Shown: positions 27,265-36,346 of the stretch, one piece after another
How positions within the stretch are numbered: the stretch's first letter is position 1
How the letters are laid out: each line of letters starts with the position of its first letter
NCBI GenBank assembly: GCA_013178015.1
Contig: JABLXR010000011.1
Coordinates: forward strand, 1 to 64,000
DNA: 64,000 bases
Source of the DNA: Anaerolineae bacterium
GTDB taxonomy: Bacteria; Chloroflexota; Anaerolineae; DRVO01
Direction of reading: 5' to 3'
Position numbers and translations under genes: made by a program
The notes under the pieces: generated by a model
Databases searched by the model: none
The model's input: only the letters and a program-made list of their open reading frames with translations
What the model was told of the DNA's origin: nothing

Positions 27265-29789
27265 CAATCCTCCGCCTCCGTGAGGTATCGCAACAGGGCG
27301 ATGGTGTTGGCCTTGGCCGCCTGATCCGTCTCGCCCACCGGTCCGACACAAGAGGGGCAGCCACACTCACAGGGGCAGGCCTCCACCTGTTCCAGAGCGG
27401 CCTGCAACACCTGTGCCTGCCCCCGGTATAGTCGCTCGCTCAGCCCGATCCCTGCAGGCACGCTGTCGTAGATGAAGAGCGTGGGCTCCCGAGTGAACAC
27501 AGAGCGAACCTCGGCAAAGACGCCCAGGTCGCGCGAGTCGCACATCAGGAAGAGCGCCGACACGTGGCGGGCCAGGCTCGCGACTCCAGTAAGCGCTCCT
27601 TGCATCATCCGCGGGGCCTCTGCCTTCATGTGACAGGCGCGACACAGGGTCACCAGGTTGTCGAGCGCGTTGGCTTGCTCGAAGTCCCCGCCTTCGGGCC
27701 CATAGCCGAGCTCCCGCAGCGACCGCAGGTGGTGGACGTCGTGCTCGCGGCCCGGTGGCTCGGGCGCCCCACAGTGGCGGCAGCGAAACCCGTCCCTTTC
27801 GCGTGCCCGCCGCCTCTGGGTGCGCCAGTTGGGCCCGTAGTCCACTACGGGCACTCGCCACAGGTTCCTCTCGATCAGAGCCTGAACGGTGGGCTCCGGC
27901 AGGCTAAACCAAAAGGCCGAAGTGTGCATCTGCTGCTCGGGCAGGTGAATCTGGCCCCAGCCCACGTTCTCATGGGTGTAGAGCTTGATCTTCTTGTACA
28001 CCGTCGCCAGAGCCGCCACCAGCACCTCGCCATGCGCCGCTCGGGTGCGGCCGCGGTCTTCCTGCTCGAATACGTCAATTACTTTGACGTTCACCGCCAG
28101 GTCAGCGTCGGTGTAGTAGTCCACGTCCACCGAGCGCACGTATGCCTTGGCCTCATCCCAGTCCAGCCGATCCACGTGGAACTGACGACCCTCATGGATG
28201 TAGATGGCGTCCTCGTGAATGAGCATGGGGGCGCTGAACCGATCCACTTCACCCAGGACGCGACTGCCCTCGGTGGTGTCTATGATGACGAAGTTGTCCG
28301 TCACTCCCGTGCGAAGCGAGATCTCATTGGCAGGGTACTGCTCGCTCATCCAGTACCAGGTCCTATCTACCCGATGCAGGACCTGCTCGCCCTGAAGGTA
28401 TTCCAGCATCTGAGGCAGTCCCTGGAAGCGGCCGAACTCCTCGTCCTCCCGGAAGGGCAACTCGAAGGCGGCACACTTGATGTGGCTGGCCGCCACCAGG
28501 AGGTTGTCCGGGTTGATCAAGGCAGACTCGGGAGTCCTGCCGAAGAAGTAGGAGGGGTGCCGGGCCACGTACTGATCGAGCGGGCTGGAGCTGGCCACCA
28601 TCACCGCGATGGATATGTCCCGCTTCCGCCCTGCCCTCCCCGCCTGCTGCAAGGTGCTGGCGATAGTCCCGGGGTAGCCAGTCATCACGCATGCCGACAA
28701 CTGACCGATGTCTATGCCCAGCTCCAGGGCATTGGTGGTTACCACTCCCCGGACCGAGCCGTCCCGCAAGCCGCGCTCGATCTCCCGCCGCTGCAGGGGC
28801 AGGTACCCACCCCGATACCCGCGGACGCTGTCCCGCGGCTTGCCCTGAGAGACGACGAAGTCCTGCAAGTAGGTGAGCAGCACCTCGGTCACCAATCGGG
28901 TGCGAGCGAAGACGATCGTCTGCACGTCGTGGCTGAGGAACTGCCCGGCGATGCGCCTGGCTTCCAGTACTGCCGAGCGCCGGATGCCCAGCTCACGGTT
29001 CACCACCGGAGGGTTGTAGATGATGAAGTGCTTCTCGCCCGCGGGCGCCCCGTTCCGGTGCACGAGGGTGACGGGCAGCTCCAACAACCGCTCCGCCAGT
29101 TCTCCTGGGTTGGCGATGGTGGCCGAGCAGCAGATGAACTGGGGGTTGCTGCCGTAGAACTGGCAGACACGTCTGAGCCGACGCAGCACGTTGGTCACGT
29201 GGCTGCCGAAGATGCCGCGGTAGGTGTGTATCTCGTCTATCACCACGTAGCGCAGGTTCTCGAACAGGTCCACCCACTTGGTGTGATGGGGGAGTATCCC
29301 GGTATGCAGCATGTCCGGATTGGTCACCACGATGTGGCCCGCCTCCCGGACCCGCCGCCTCACCTCGCCCGGGGTGTCGCCGTCGTAGGTGTACGTGCGA
29401 ATGTCGGCCCCCGCCAGGCCGATGAGGTCGTGTACCTCGTCCATCTGATCCTGGGAGAGGGCTTTGGTGGGAAACAGGTACAGCGCCCGCGCCTCTGGGT
29501 CCTGCAGCACCCGGTTGAGGACGGGCAAGTTGTAGCAGAGGGTCTTGCCTGACGCCGTGGGAGTGACCACGGCCACGTTCTCCCCTCGGCCGATGGCCTC
29601 GATGGCCTCCGCCTGGTGGGAGTAGAGCTGTCGCACCCCCCGGCGCTCCAGGGCGGACCGGAGGCGCGGATCTATCTCCGGGAAGGGCGCGTAAGACGCC
29701 GCCCTCTCCGGGAAGACGTGCCACGCCGTGACGTTGGCCATGAAGGAGGGGTCGAGCCGGAGGCGCTCGATGAGCTGCGCCAGAGTCAT
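27264..29789 (-). CDS. DEAD/DEAH helicase of MrfA/YprA type (DUF1998) with embedded HNH nuclease motif
   Basis: The 841-residue helicase has TPTASGKT (Walker A, near 76-83), DEIH (185-188), SAT (222-224), a second RecA domain with TNALELGIDIG and QQAGRAGRKR, and a C-terminal DUF1998/MZB region with CPCECGCPSC (near 805). Between them, about residues 655-720, lies RDGFRCRHCG, then HDVHHLRSL, then NALDNLVTLCRACH, which has the full layout of a zinc-bound HNH endonuclease. Family knowledge: MrfA is a 3'-5' helicase in mitomycin C repair. The ATG at 29789 overlaps the RNase D stop by 4 nt; the frame is open further upstream but inside that gene. Confidence 0.88.
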   Translation of the reverse strand: MTLAQLIERLRLDPSFMANVTAWHVFPERAASYAPFPEIDPRLRSALERRGVRQLYSHQAEAIEAIGRGENVAVVTPTASGKTLCYNLPVLNRVLQDPEARALYLFPTKALSQDQMDEVHDLIGLAGADIRTYTYDGDTPGEVRRRVREAGHIVVTNPDMLHTGILPHHTKWVDLFENLRYVVIDEIHTYRGIFGSHVTNVLRRLRRVCQFYGSNPQFICCSATIANPGELAERLLELPVTLVHRNGAPAGEKHFIIYNPPVVNRELGIRRSAVLEARRIAGQFLSHDVQTIVFARTRLVTEVLLTYLQDFVVSQGKPRDSVRGYRGGYLPLQRREIERGLRDGSVRGVVTTNALELGIDIGQLSACVMTGYPGTIASTLQQAGRAGRKRDISIAVMVASSSPLDQYVARHPSYFFGRTPESALINPDNLLVAASHIKCAAFELPFREDEEFGRFQGLPQMLEYLQGEQVLHRVDRTWYWMSEQYPANEISLRTGVTDNFVIIDTTEGSRVLGEVDRFSAPMLIHEDAIYIHEGRQFHVDRLDWDEAKAYVRSVDVDYYTDADLAVNVKVIDVFEQEDRGRTRAAHGEVLVAALATVYKKIKLYTHENVGWGQIHLPEQQMHTSAFWFSLPEPTVQALIERNLWRVPVVDYGPNWRTQRRRARERDGFRCRHCGAPEPPGREHDVHHLRSLRELGYGPEGGDFEQANALDNLVTLCRACHMKAEAPRMMQGALTGVASLARHVSALFLMCDSRDLGVFAEVRSVFTREPTLFIYDSVPAGIGLSERLYRGQAQVLQAALEQVEACPCECGCPSCVGPVGETDQAAKANTIALLRYLTEAED

Positions 29790-30964
29790 TCGCTGCCGCC
29801 GTCGGCGTTGAGCAGGGCCAAGATGGCACCGCCGTGTCGCTGCAACTGCGCCGGTGCCAGGCAGCCCAATGCCTCCAGCTCGCCCCGGGTGCGAGGACGG
29901 CGATCTGCCAACTCGCTCAAGGCCTCCGAGGCCAGCACCTTCTCCATGGGCAGGCCCAACCGCTCCGCCTGCTCTCGACGCCACCGGTGCAATCGGTCGT
30001 ACACCCGCTGCCTCAGGCTGGGGCCGCGACGACGGGCGCGCGAGTCCCCGGGTTCCGCTGCCTCGGCTGCCTGTCCCCGGCGGATGCACTCCAGTACCTC
30101 CTGAGCCCGCTGCAGGACCAAGCCATCGTTCCGAGGCGCCACCATCTCCAGCGCGGACACGCTCTTGGGCTGGAGCATGGACAGACGCAGCAACACGTCC
30201 GACCGGGCCACCCGGAAGGGAGGGCGATCGACCTGCTGTGCCGCCTCCTCCCGCCACCGGTACAACTCACGCAGGACCAGGCGCTCCCGAGGCCCCAGCT
30301 TCCGGGCGCCTGACAGCCGCAGGTACCCTTCAGGATCGAACTCCTTGGGCCGCCAACAGGCCCGGCACACCTCCTGGAAGGAGGCTTCCGCCTCCGCCAG
30401 CTTCCTCTCCGCCTGAAGGCGCCGCAACAGGAGGTCCCTCAATCGCAGCAGGTAATGGCTGTCCAGGGCAGCGTACTGGAGCAACGGAGGCGGAAGAGGG
30501 CGCTGTTCCCAGTTGGCTCGCTGCAGCCGCTTGCTGAGGGCAACGCCGAAGTGCTGCTTGAGCAGCGGAGCCAGCCCAATCTCGTCCAAGCCTAGGGTCC
30601 GGGCGGCGATCATGGTGTCGAACACGTTGCAGAAATCGAAGCCGTAGTCGCGCCGGAGACACATGATGTCGTATTCGCCCGCGTGCATCACCTTCTGCAC
30701 CTCGGCGCTGGCAAGCACCGCCCGCAACGGGCCGGGGTCCACCGCCAGAGGATCCACGACGTAGTCAGCTCCGGGCACGGAGATCTGGATGAGGCACACG
30801 CGCTCGCAGTAGCGATAAAGGCTGTTGGACTCGGTGTCCAATCCGAAGGCGGGCTCACGTCCCAGGCGTTCCGCCAGGGCATCCAGAGCCTCCTGGCGAT
30901 CCACCAGTATGTGGTTGACGTCCGGGACGCTCATTGGCACCATTCTCGCGGGGGCATGTGACAT
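29786..30964 (-). CDS. rnd: RNase D-like 3'-5' exonuclease with HRDC domains
   Basis: The DEDDy exonuclease domain (about 15-200) shows FGLDTESNSL (DxE), MHAGEYDIMCLRRDYG with the third Asp, and YAALDSHYLLRLRDLL with the last Tyr and Asp. Two HRDC-like helical domains follow (about 225-300 and 315-390; LGLPMEKVLASEAL is typical). It trims tRNA or other RNA 3' ends in the family, although DEDDy-HRDC proteins can also act on DNA. The start may be the ATG at 30964 or the ATG at 30934. The 4-nt overlap with the helicase suggests the two enzymes are made together. About 392 residues. Confidence 0.9.
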   Translation of the reverse strand: MSHAPARMVPMSVPDVNHILVDRQEALDALAERLGREPAFGLDTESNSLYRYCERVCLIQISVPGADYVVDPLAVDPGPLRAVLASAEVQKVMHAGEYDIMCLRRDYGFDFCNVFDTMIAARTLGLDEIGLAPLLKQHFGVALSKRLQRANWEQRPLPPPLLQYAALDSHYLLRLRDLLLRRLQAERKLAEAEASFQEVCRACWRPKEFDPEGYLRLSGARKLGPRERLVLRELYRWREEAAQQVDRPPFRVARSDVLLRLSMLQPKSVSALEMVAPRNDGLVLQRAQEVLECIRRGQAAEAAEPGDSRARRRGPSLRQRVYDRLHRWRREQAERLGLPMEKVLASEALSELADRRPRTRGELEALGCLAPAQLQRHGGAILALLNADGGSE

Positions 30965-30974
30965 GCGGTCGGCA

Positions 30975-30980
30975 TTATAG
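30975..30980 (-). promoter_or_regulatory. Perfect -10 box (TATAAT) just before the RNase D start
   Basis: TATAAT on the minus strand ends 10 nt before the ATG at 30964. No good -35 is visible 17 bp upstream. Transcription from it would begin at or within a few bases of that ATG, giving a leaderless or very short-leader mRNA. Confidence 0.35.
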
Positions 30981-31073
30981 CAGACTCAGTCGCGGCCCGG
31001 CCACAGGCCTGATGGCCTCCGCCAGGTCGGCCCCGCGGTCGACGCTGCCGGGCCCAGCTGGCTTGCCCGTTGG

Positions 31074-31102
31074 TTGAGCAGATCCACCGGTGATCGTACA
31101 AT
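31074..31102 (+). promoter_or_regulatory. Candidate promoter of zinc-ribbon/transglycosylase pair
   Basis: TTGAGC at 31074-31079 and TACAAT at 31097-31102 are 17 bp apart, four and five of six matches to consensus. The first gene starts 28 nt downstream with its own GGAG site. Confidence 0.5.
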
Positions 31103-31129
31103 GGCAGAATGCCCCGAGGAGATGAGCTT

Positions 31130-31831
31130 ATGTCTACGGTGGACGACCTCGCCAACCTCCAGGACGCCGAGGACGCCCGCGCTAAGGCCCTGGCCCGGCT
31201 GCGCGACATCCAGGAGCAGTATGCCGAGCCCGAGGCTCTCGTGCGAGCGCGGGAGCAGGCCGCCCACCTAGAGGGCGAGATCGAGGCGCTGCGTCGTCGC
31301 CTGCGGGAGATGGAGGCCGAGGCCACGGCTGTGCGAGCCAAGCGCGAGACCGGCCAGCAGCGCCTGTACAGTGGCACCGTGGGGAATCCCCGCGAGCTGG
31401 CCAGCCTGGAAGCGGAGGGCGAATCCCTGGCCCGCCGCCTATCCCAGCTAGAAGACCAGATGCTGAACCTGATGATAGAGATCGAGTCGAACAGCAAGGC
31501 GCACCGCGAAATCGCAGCTGAGGCGCAGCTCCTGACTCAAGAGCACTCCATTCGCACGGCCGGCCTCAGGCAAGAGCAGGAAGCGCTAGAAGTGGAGGCC
31601 CGGCGGCTGCAGCAGGCCATCGCCCAAGAGCGAGACCGGCTCCCGGCCGCCATCCTTAGCCGCTACGACTCACTTAAGGCCCGCAAGGGAGGCCGAGCCG
31701 TCGCCCGCCTGCGGCACGGCACCTGCGGCGCCTGTGGCGTCCAGCTTCCCACTAACGTCATCCAGAGAGCCCAGCAGGGGCAGGACCTGGTCACCTGCAC
31801 CTCCTGCGGCCGCATTCTGTGCCCGGATTAA
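31130..31831 (+). CDS. Coiled-coil protein with C-terminal C4 zinc ribbon
   Basis: The 233-residue product has two long coiled-coil arms (about 10-175; repeated Leu/Ala/Glu/Arg heptads) and a C-terminal zinc ribbon GTCGACGVQLP followed by CTSCGRILCPD. This is the layout of the zf-RING_7/DUF164 family (CdsZ in chlamydia, HP0958 in Helicobacter), which bind DNA or RNA polymerase sigma factors. The ATG at 31130 is preferred because GGAG lies 9 nt upstream; the in-frame ATG at 31109 overlaps that site. It is followed directly by the lytic transglycosylase. Confidence 0.87.
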   Translation: MSTVDDLANLQDAEDARAKALARLRDIQEQYAEPEALVRAREQAAHLEGEIEALRRRLREMEAEATAVRAKRETGQQRLYSGTVGNPRELASLEAEGESLARRLSQLEDQMLNLMIEIESNSKAHREIAAEAQLLTQEHSIRTAGLRQEQEALEVEARRLQQAIAQERDRLPAAILSRYDSLKARKGGRAVARLRHGTCGACGVQLPTNVIQRAQQGQDLVTCTSCGRILCPD

Positions 31832-34179
31832 GCACCGTGCCCGCCTCACGCCGCTCGGCCCTGCCGGGCCGGCTGCTTTCGCTGGCGCTGCGGTTGGCAG
31901 CCACCGCCGCGGTGCTGGCCGGGGCTCTCGTCCTAGCGCCATCGGCAGCGGCCGATCCCTCGCAGGAGGTGGCCCTGTCCTCGGCGCTCGCCCTCAAGCA
32001 CGACGGTCGGTACGAAGAGGCCGCAGGGGCACTGCAGGCATTGCTGCCTCATCTCCAGGGTCCGGACCGGTTGCAGACCCTTGCCCAGCTGGCCGAGTGC
32101 CACGAGCTACGGGAGGCCTGGTCCCAGGCGGCCGAGGTCTGGCACTCCCTCGCCCTCTCCACTTACGATCGCGGCCCGCGGTCGGTGGCTCTCTTCCGCC
32201 AGGCGGTGGCGCTGCAAGCCGCGGGCGACCACAGCCAGGCGGCGCCTCTCTTTGTGGCCTTCTTCTACCTCAGGCCCGGCAGCCCCGCTGAAGCGGAAGC
32301 CCTCAGCCGGGCTGCCGACTCGTTCGCCGCCTCCGGGGAGTGGGGCGTGGCTGCTCACTACTACCGCATGGCGCACGACCGGCTCGCCGCCGGCCCCGCG
32401 CGCCTCGAGGTGACACTCAAGCTCGCAGAGGCGCTCATCCTCTCTGAGCAGCAGTCGGTCGCGCTCGAATTGCTTCGCGCGGAGGCAGCCACCGTCCCAG
32501 AAGAGGATTTGGCCCGCTACCAGTATCGCTGGGCTCAGGCCGAGCGCGCTGCCGGGCAAGAGCAGGCCGGGATCGAACGGCTGCGCGCCCTCATCCAGCA
32601 CCACCCACGCTCTCGGTGGGCTCATCCGGCTCTGATCGAGCTCCTCAACGCCGGGCAGGAGGTGGACGAGTACCTTCGGGGCCTGGTGAACTACTATGCC
32701 AAAGCCTACCAGCAGGCCGCGGCCGCCTTCGAACGCTACTTGGCCAGCGCCCCTCCCGACAACGCCGGCAGCGCCCACTACCTGGCCGGCCTCAGCTACC
32801 GCTCCCTGGGAGATACCGTCGCCGCCTTGGCCCACTTCGATGCCGCGCTGGCCTCACCGGAAAGCCCCGACGCACCCCGGGCCCAGTTCGCCCGTGCCGA
32901 GACCTTAGCCCGTGCCGGAGATCTCGAGAACGCCGTCCTGGCCTACCGGTCGCTGGCCGACTCCTATCCCACCCACGAGCTGGCGCCCAAGGCCCTGCTC
33001 GCAGCCGGCAGCTTGCTGGAGCAGGTGGGCAGCACCGACCGAGCTCTGGAGGAGTACGCCAGGCTTTACCAGACCTACGGCGACATCAACGAAGGCCGAG
33101 AAGGAGCCTTGTTAGCCGGGCTCATCCGGTTCCGCCAAGGCGACTGGGAAGGAGCGCGGAGCTACTTCCAGACCGCCGCCGACCTGTGCGCGGGCTGCGA
33201 CGATCGCTCTCGCTACGCCTTCTGGCTCGCCCGGACCCTCCTGGCCCAGGGGGACGCAGGCGGGGCGGCGGGCCCTTTGCAGGAGGCAGCCGCATCCGAC
33301 GGGTACTACTCCTACCGAGCCCGTGTCCTTCTCTCCGGTCAGGACCCCCTGCGCCAGCCCGGCGCCGGCAACCTACTTCTGCCGGAAGCTGACGCCGGCC
33401 GAGCGGAGGCGGAAGCCTGGCTGCAAGCGCGCTACGACGCCGCGTGGCATCCGGGAGAGCTGCCTGCCTCGGTTCGGGACGACCCACGATTCCGGACCGC
33501 TCAGGAGTTCCTCCAACTGGGGTTGCGTTCTAGAGTGGTGGAGCTGGCCCTCAGCCTGAGCCGTGACCTGGCACGCGATGGCATTGCCCAGTACTCGCTA
33601 GCCCTCTGGCTGCGGGATAACGGCCTCTACCGCCCGTCCATCCAGTGCGCTGCCAACATCATCTACACTACCCCCAACGCCGAGACCGAGGTCCCCCGTT
33701 TCATCTGGTCCTTGGTCTACCCGACCTACTACTCCGACCTAGTCATTCAGGAGGGGGCCGCCAACGGCATTGATCCCCTGCTCTTCTTCGCCCTCATGCG
33801 GCAGGAGAGCCTGTTCGACGCCGTCATCGGTTCCTCGGCCGGGGCCCAGGGCCTGGCCCAGGTCATGCCCGCCACCGGAGACTGGATCGCCGGTCAGCTC
33901 GGGGACCAGAGCTACAGCGCCGCTCTCCTGCTCCGTCCCCACGTATCCATCCGTTACGGAGTCTGGTACCTCAAGACCCAGCTCGACTATTTGGGTGGAG
34001 ACACTTGCGCCGCCCTTGCCGCCTACAACGCCGGACCAGGCAACGCGGCCAAGTGGGCCGCCCGCGCCGGCTCCGATCCTGATCTCTTCTACGAGACCGT
34101 GGCCTTCTCCGAGACGCGCAAGTACTTGGCGACGGTCCTGCCCAACTACCTCCAGTACATACGCCTCTATCGCGAGTGA
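31819..34179 (+). CDS. Secreted TPR-type lytic transglycosylase (Slt70-like)
   Basis: The product is about 786 residues from GTG 31819; GTG 31837 would avoid the 13-nt overlap with the preceding gene and is equally possible. A signal peptide (about 15-45) leads into a long TPR-like helical superhelix (about 50-600). The C-terminal SLT domain has DPLLFFALMRQESLFD with the catalytic Glu, SSAGAQGLAQVMPATGDWIA and ALAAYNAGPGNAAKW. These enzymes cleave peptidoglycan between MurNAc and GlcNAc, forming anhydro-MurNAc. It may help wall turnover or insertion of the pilus. Confidence 0.92.
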   Translation: MPGLSTVPASRRSALPGRLLSLALRLAATAAVLAGALVLAPSAAADPSQEVALSSALALKHDGRYEEAAGALQALLPHLQGPDRLQTLAQLAECHELREAWSQAAEVWHSLALSTYDRGPRSVALFRQAVALQAAGDHSQAAPLFVAFFYLRPGSPAEAEALSRAADSFAASGEWGVAAHYYRMAHDRLAAGPARLEVTLKLAEALILSEQQSVALELLRAEAATVPEEDLARYQYRWAQAERAAGQEQAGIERLRALIQHHPRSRWAHPALIELLNAGQEVDEYLRGLVNYYAKAYQQAAAAFERYLASAPPDNAGSAHYLAGLSYRSLGDTVAALAHFDAALASPESPDAPRAQFARAETLARAGDLENAVLAYRSLADSYPTHELAPKALLAAGSLLEQVGSTDRALEEYARLYQTYGDINEGREGALLAGLIRFRQGDWEGARSYFQTAADLCAGCDDRSRYAFWLARTLLAQGDAGGAAGPLQEAAASDGYYSYRARVLLSGQDPLRQPGAGNLLLPEADAGRAEAEAWLQARYDAAWHPGELPASVRDDPRFRTAQEFLQLGLRSRVVELALSLSRDLARDGIAQYSLALWLRDNGLYRPSIQCAANIIYTTPNAETEVPRFIWSLVYPTYYSDLVIQEGAANGIDPLLFFALMRQESLFDAVIGSSAGAQGLAQVMPATGDWIAGQLGDQSYSAALLLRPHVSIRYGVWYLKTQLDYLGGDTCAALAAYNAGPGNAAKWAARAGSDPDLFYETVAFSETRKYLATVLPNYLQYIRLYRE

Positions 34180-34225
34180 CCCGCCGGGGCGCCCGCCCTC
34201 TCCGCCACTGAAGTGGGCCGCACTA

Positions 34226-34254
34226 TTGACAGTGACACTGTCACTGGCTATAAT
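34226..34254 (+). promoter_or_regulatory. Perfect-consensus promoter with 17-bp palindromic operator in front of merR-type gene
   Basis: TTGACA (34226-34231) and TATAAT (34249-34254) both match consensus at all six positions and are 17 bp apart. CAGTGACA-C-TGTCACTG (34230-34246) is a perfect 8-1-8 dyad that fills the spacer. MerR regulators bind dyads between -35 and -10, so this is probably the autoregulatory operator. The ATG at 34261 lies where transcription should start, which predicts a leaderless mRNA. Confidence 0.8.
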
Positions 34255-34260
34255 GGCGCC

Positions 34261-34914
34261 ATGAGCACGGAATTGACCATTGAAGAGCTGGCCCAGCGCG
34301 CGGGCGTGCCCGTGCGCACCGTCCGTTACTACATCGCCGAGGGGATCATCCCTGGTGCTGAGTCCCGAGGGAAGGCTGCCGCGTATGGCCAGGAGCATTT
34401 GGTCAAGCTGCTCCTGGCCCGGAAGCTGGCCGAGCGGCGCGTGCTCCTCGCCGACATCAAGGATCAGCTCTGCCACCTGACCCTGGAAGAGGCCCAGGCC
34501 CTGCTAGAGAGCGAGGAGCAGCAGGAGCGAGCACTGCGCCCCTCGGGCGCCGCGTCCCCACGTGAATTCATCTCCTATCTGCTGGCCCGAGCGAGGGGCG
34601 GCGAAGGCGGCGAGCAGGCTCTTGGCGAAGGCCAGGTGGGTCACCCGCTCTCCCAGCGCGCCGTCAAGCCGCTGGCAAGGACCACGCCTGCTGCCTCTGA
34701 GCCGCCACCGCCGTCCGACTGTTGGCGTCGGGTGGAGTTGGGTCCGGGACTGGAATTGCACATCCGGTCCGACGCCGAAACACCTTACGCCAACCTCATC
34801 CGCCGCTTGATCGAGCAGGCCAGAAGGTACGAGCCATCCCGCCGAACCGCTCCCAGCTCTCACGCAGAACCCGTGCCCCGTGGGGCACCACAAGAAACAA
34901 AGAGGGGGACATAG
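34261..34914 (+). CDS. MerR-family transcriptional regulator
   Basis: Residues 4-75 form a MerR winged helix: LTIEELAQRAGVPVRTVRYY and IAEGIIPGAESRGKAAAYG. The rest of the 217 residues is a charged coil, a low-complexity Pro/Ser region and WRRVELGPGLELHIRSD near 175, a short beta element seen in other MerR proteins paired with vWA genes (recollection). There are no Cys clusters, so a metal sensor is unlikely. The ATG lies at the predicted transcription start and has no ribosome site, as expected for a leaderless gene. The vWA gene follows after 87 nt. Confidence 0.88.
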   Translation: MSTELTIEELAQRAGVPVRTVRYYIAEGIIPGAESRGKAAAYGQEHLVKLLLARKLAERRVLLADIKDQLCHLTLEEAQALLESEEQQERALRPSGAASPREFISYLLARARGGEGGEQALGEGQVGHPLSQRAVKPLARTTPAASEPPPPSDCWRRVELGPGLELHIRSDAETPYANLIRRLIEQARRYEPSRRTAPSSHAEPVPRGAPQETKRGT

Positions 34915-35001
34915 GGGCCCATCCCGCTGTCTGCCCTCGAGCTAACATACATAAGCGTCCGTCCCTACCAGCTGTTCTGAAGTCACTCCGAGGAGGTTCC
35001 C

Positions 35002-36330
35002 ATGTCCGCTGGTAACTCCATCATCAGGTTCAGCATCTCGCCCGAAGCCACGTTGGTTCCGTCACGTGGAGACAGCCGGTACGTAGACTTTCACCTCCGA
35101 GCCGACGCCACTCGTCACCCCGTCACGGAGCGCGATCGGCAGCGCCTGCCCTTGAGCCTAGGCCTGGTGCTCGATCGCAGCGGGTCCATGTCGGGCGCAA
35201 AGATCGAAACGGCCAAGCGGGCGGTCCTGCAGGTCCTCGCCAGGCTCAATGAGCACGACCGAGTGTCACTGGTCATATTCGACGATCACATTGACGTCCT
35301 CCAGCCATCTACTGCTGCGACCGACGCCCTCAAGTGGCACTTGAGCCAGCAACTGGCCAGAGTCCATGCCCGGGGCTCAACCGCCCTGCACGAGGGCTGG
35401 CTCACCGGTTGTCACTCCATCGCCGATGATGATCCGGGGCGATCACTCGGCCGGCCTGCCCGCGTCTTCCTCCTCACTGATGGGCTCGCCAATGTGGGAC
35501 AGACAGATCCTGAGACCATCGCCTCCGAAGCCGCCCAGATTCACGTCCGAACTGGCATCACCACCAGCACTTTCGGCATTGGCTCTGACTACGATGAGGG
35601 TCTACTCGGACCCATGGCGGTGGCCGGTGGTGGGCAGTTCCACCACTTGCGGCACCCCGACGACATCCTGTCCACATTCGCCGGCGAACTGGGCGCTCTG
35701 CTGCACACCGTCGCCACCGGCGTCAGCCTCGAGGTTGAGGTTGGATCTGGGGTCGACTTCGAGGTCGTGAGCGCCTACTGGGCCGAACGGACCTCTCCCA
35801 CAGGGGGCTGGAGGGTGACCGTAGGAGACTTGACCGCGGGGGAGGAGCGCCACCTCGTGGCGAGGCTCCGCTTGCCGCCCGGAAGCCAGCGAAGTGCCCA
35901 GCGCATCCGCGCCCGTGTCACCTGGACCTCAGGCGGGGTCGCCCAGCAGGGTAGCTGGCAGGAGCTGGCTTTCACCTACGCTTCCGAGCAGGAGGCCGAG
36001 AGGGAGCAGCGAGACAGAGGAGTCATCCACTGGGCTGGGTTGCACGAGAGCGCCCGGGCTCGTCAGAGGGCAAGCTACCTCAACCAGCAGGGCGACACCA
36101 ACGCGGCCGGCGACCTGCTCAGGAAGACCAGCGCCATGATCGCGGCCATGGCTGCCGATGATGCGGAACTCACGCAGGCAGTGCGCGACTTACGTGACCT
36201 GTCGGATAGGGTGAGCACCCCGATGTCTCCTGATGTCGCCAAGGAGATGTCGTTTGTGAGCCAGGCTTTCAGCCGTGGCCAACGCGACTACCGCCAGCCG
36301 AAGCGCCGGCCCCAGGGCAAACCCAAGTGA
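35002..36330 (+). CDS. Cytoplasmic vWA-domain protein (MIDAS intact)
   Basis: This 442-residue protein carries a vWA domain at about 45-235: LVLDRSGSMSGAKI (DxSxS), RGSTALHEGW (Thr ligand) and FLLTDGLAN (Asp). A beta-rich domain (about 240-330) and a helical C-terminus (340-442) follow. There is no signal peptide or membrane helix. GAGGAGG precedes the ATG. It lies downstream of the MerR gene on the same strand and may be its partner or target. Function unknown; vWA proteins of this kind often work with MoxR-type ATPases, but none is nearby. Confidence 0.85.
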   Translation: MSAGNSIIRFSISPEATLVPSRGDSRYVDFHLRADATRHPVTERDRQRLPLSLGLVLDRSGSMSGAKIETAKRAVLQVLARLNEHDRVSLVIFDDHIDVLQPSTAATDALKWHLSQQLARVHARGSTALHEGWLTGCHSIADDDPGRSLGRPARVFLLTDGLANVGQTDPETIASEAAQIHVRTGITTSTFGIGSDYDEGLLGPMAVAGGGQFHHLRHPDDILSTFAGELGALLHTVATGVSLEVEVGSGVDFEVVSAYWAERTSPTGGWRVTVGDLTAGEERHLVARLRLPPGSQRSAQRIRARVTWTSGGVAQQGSWQELAFTYASEQEAEREQRDRGVIHWAGLHESARARQRASYLNQQGDTNAAGDLLRKTSAMIAAMAADDAELTQAVRDLRDLSDRVSTPMSPDVAKEMSFVSQAFSRGQRDYRQPKRRPQGKPK

Positions 36331-36346
36331 CAGAGCACCACCTCGC

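Noticed and set aside
27564-29552. 662-codon plus-strand open frame
   Set aside because: It is antisense to the helicase gene, whose motifs are unmistakable.
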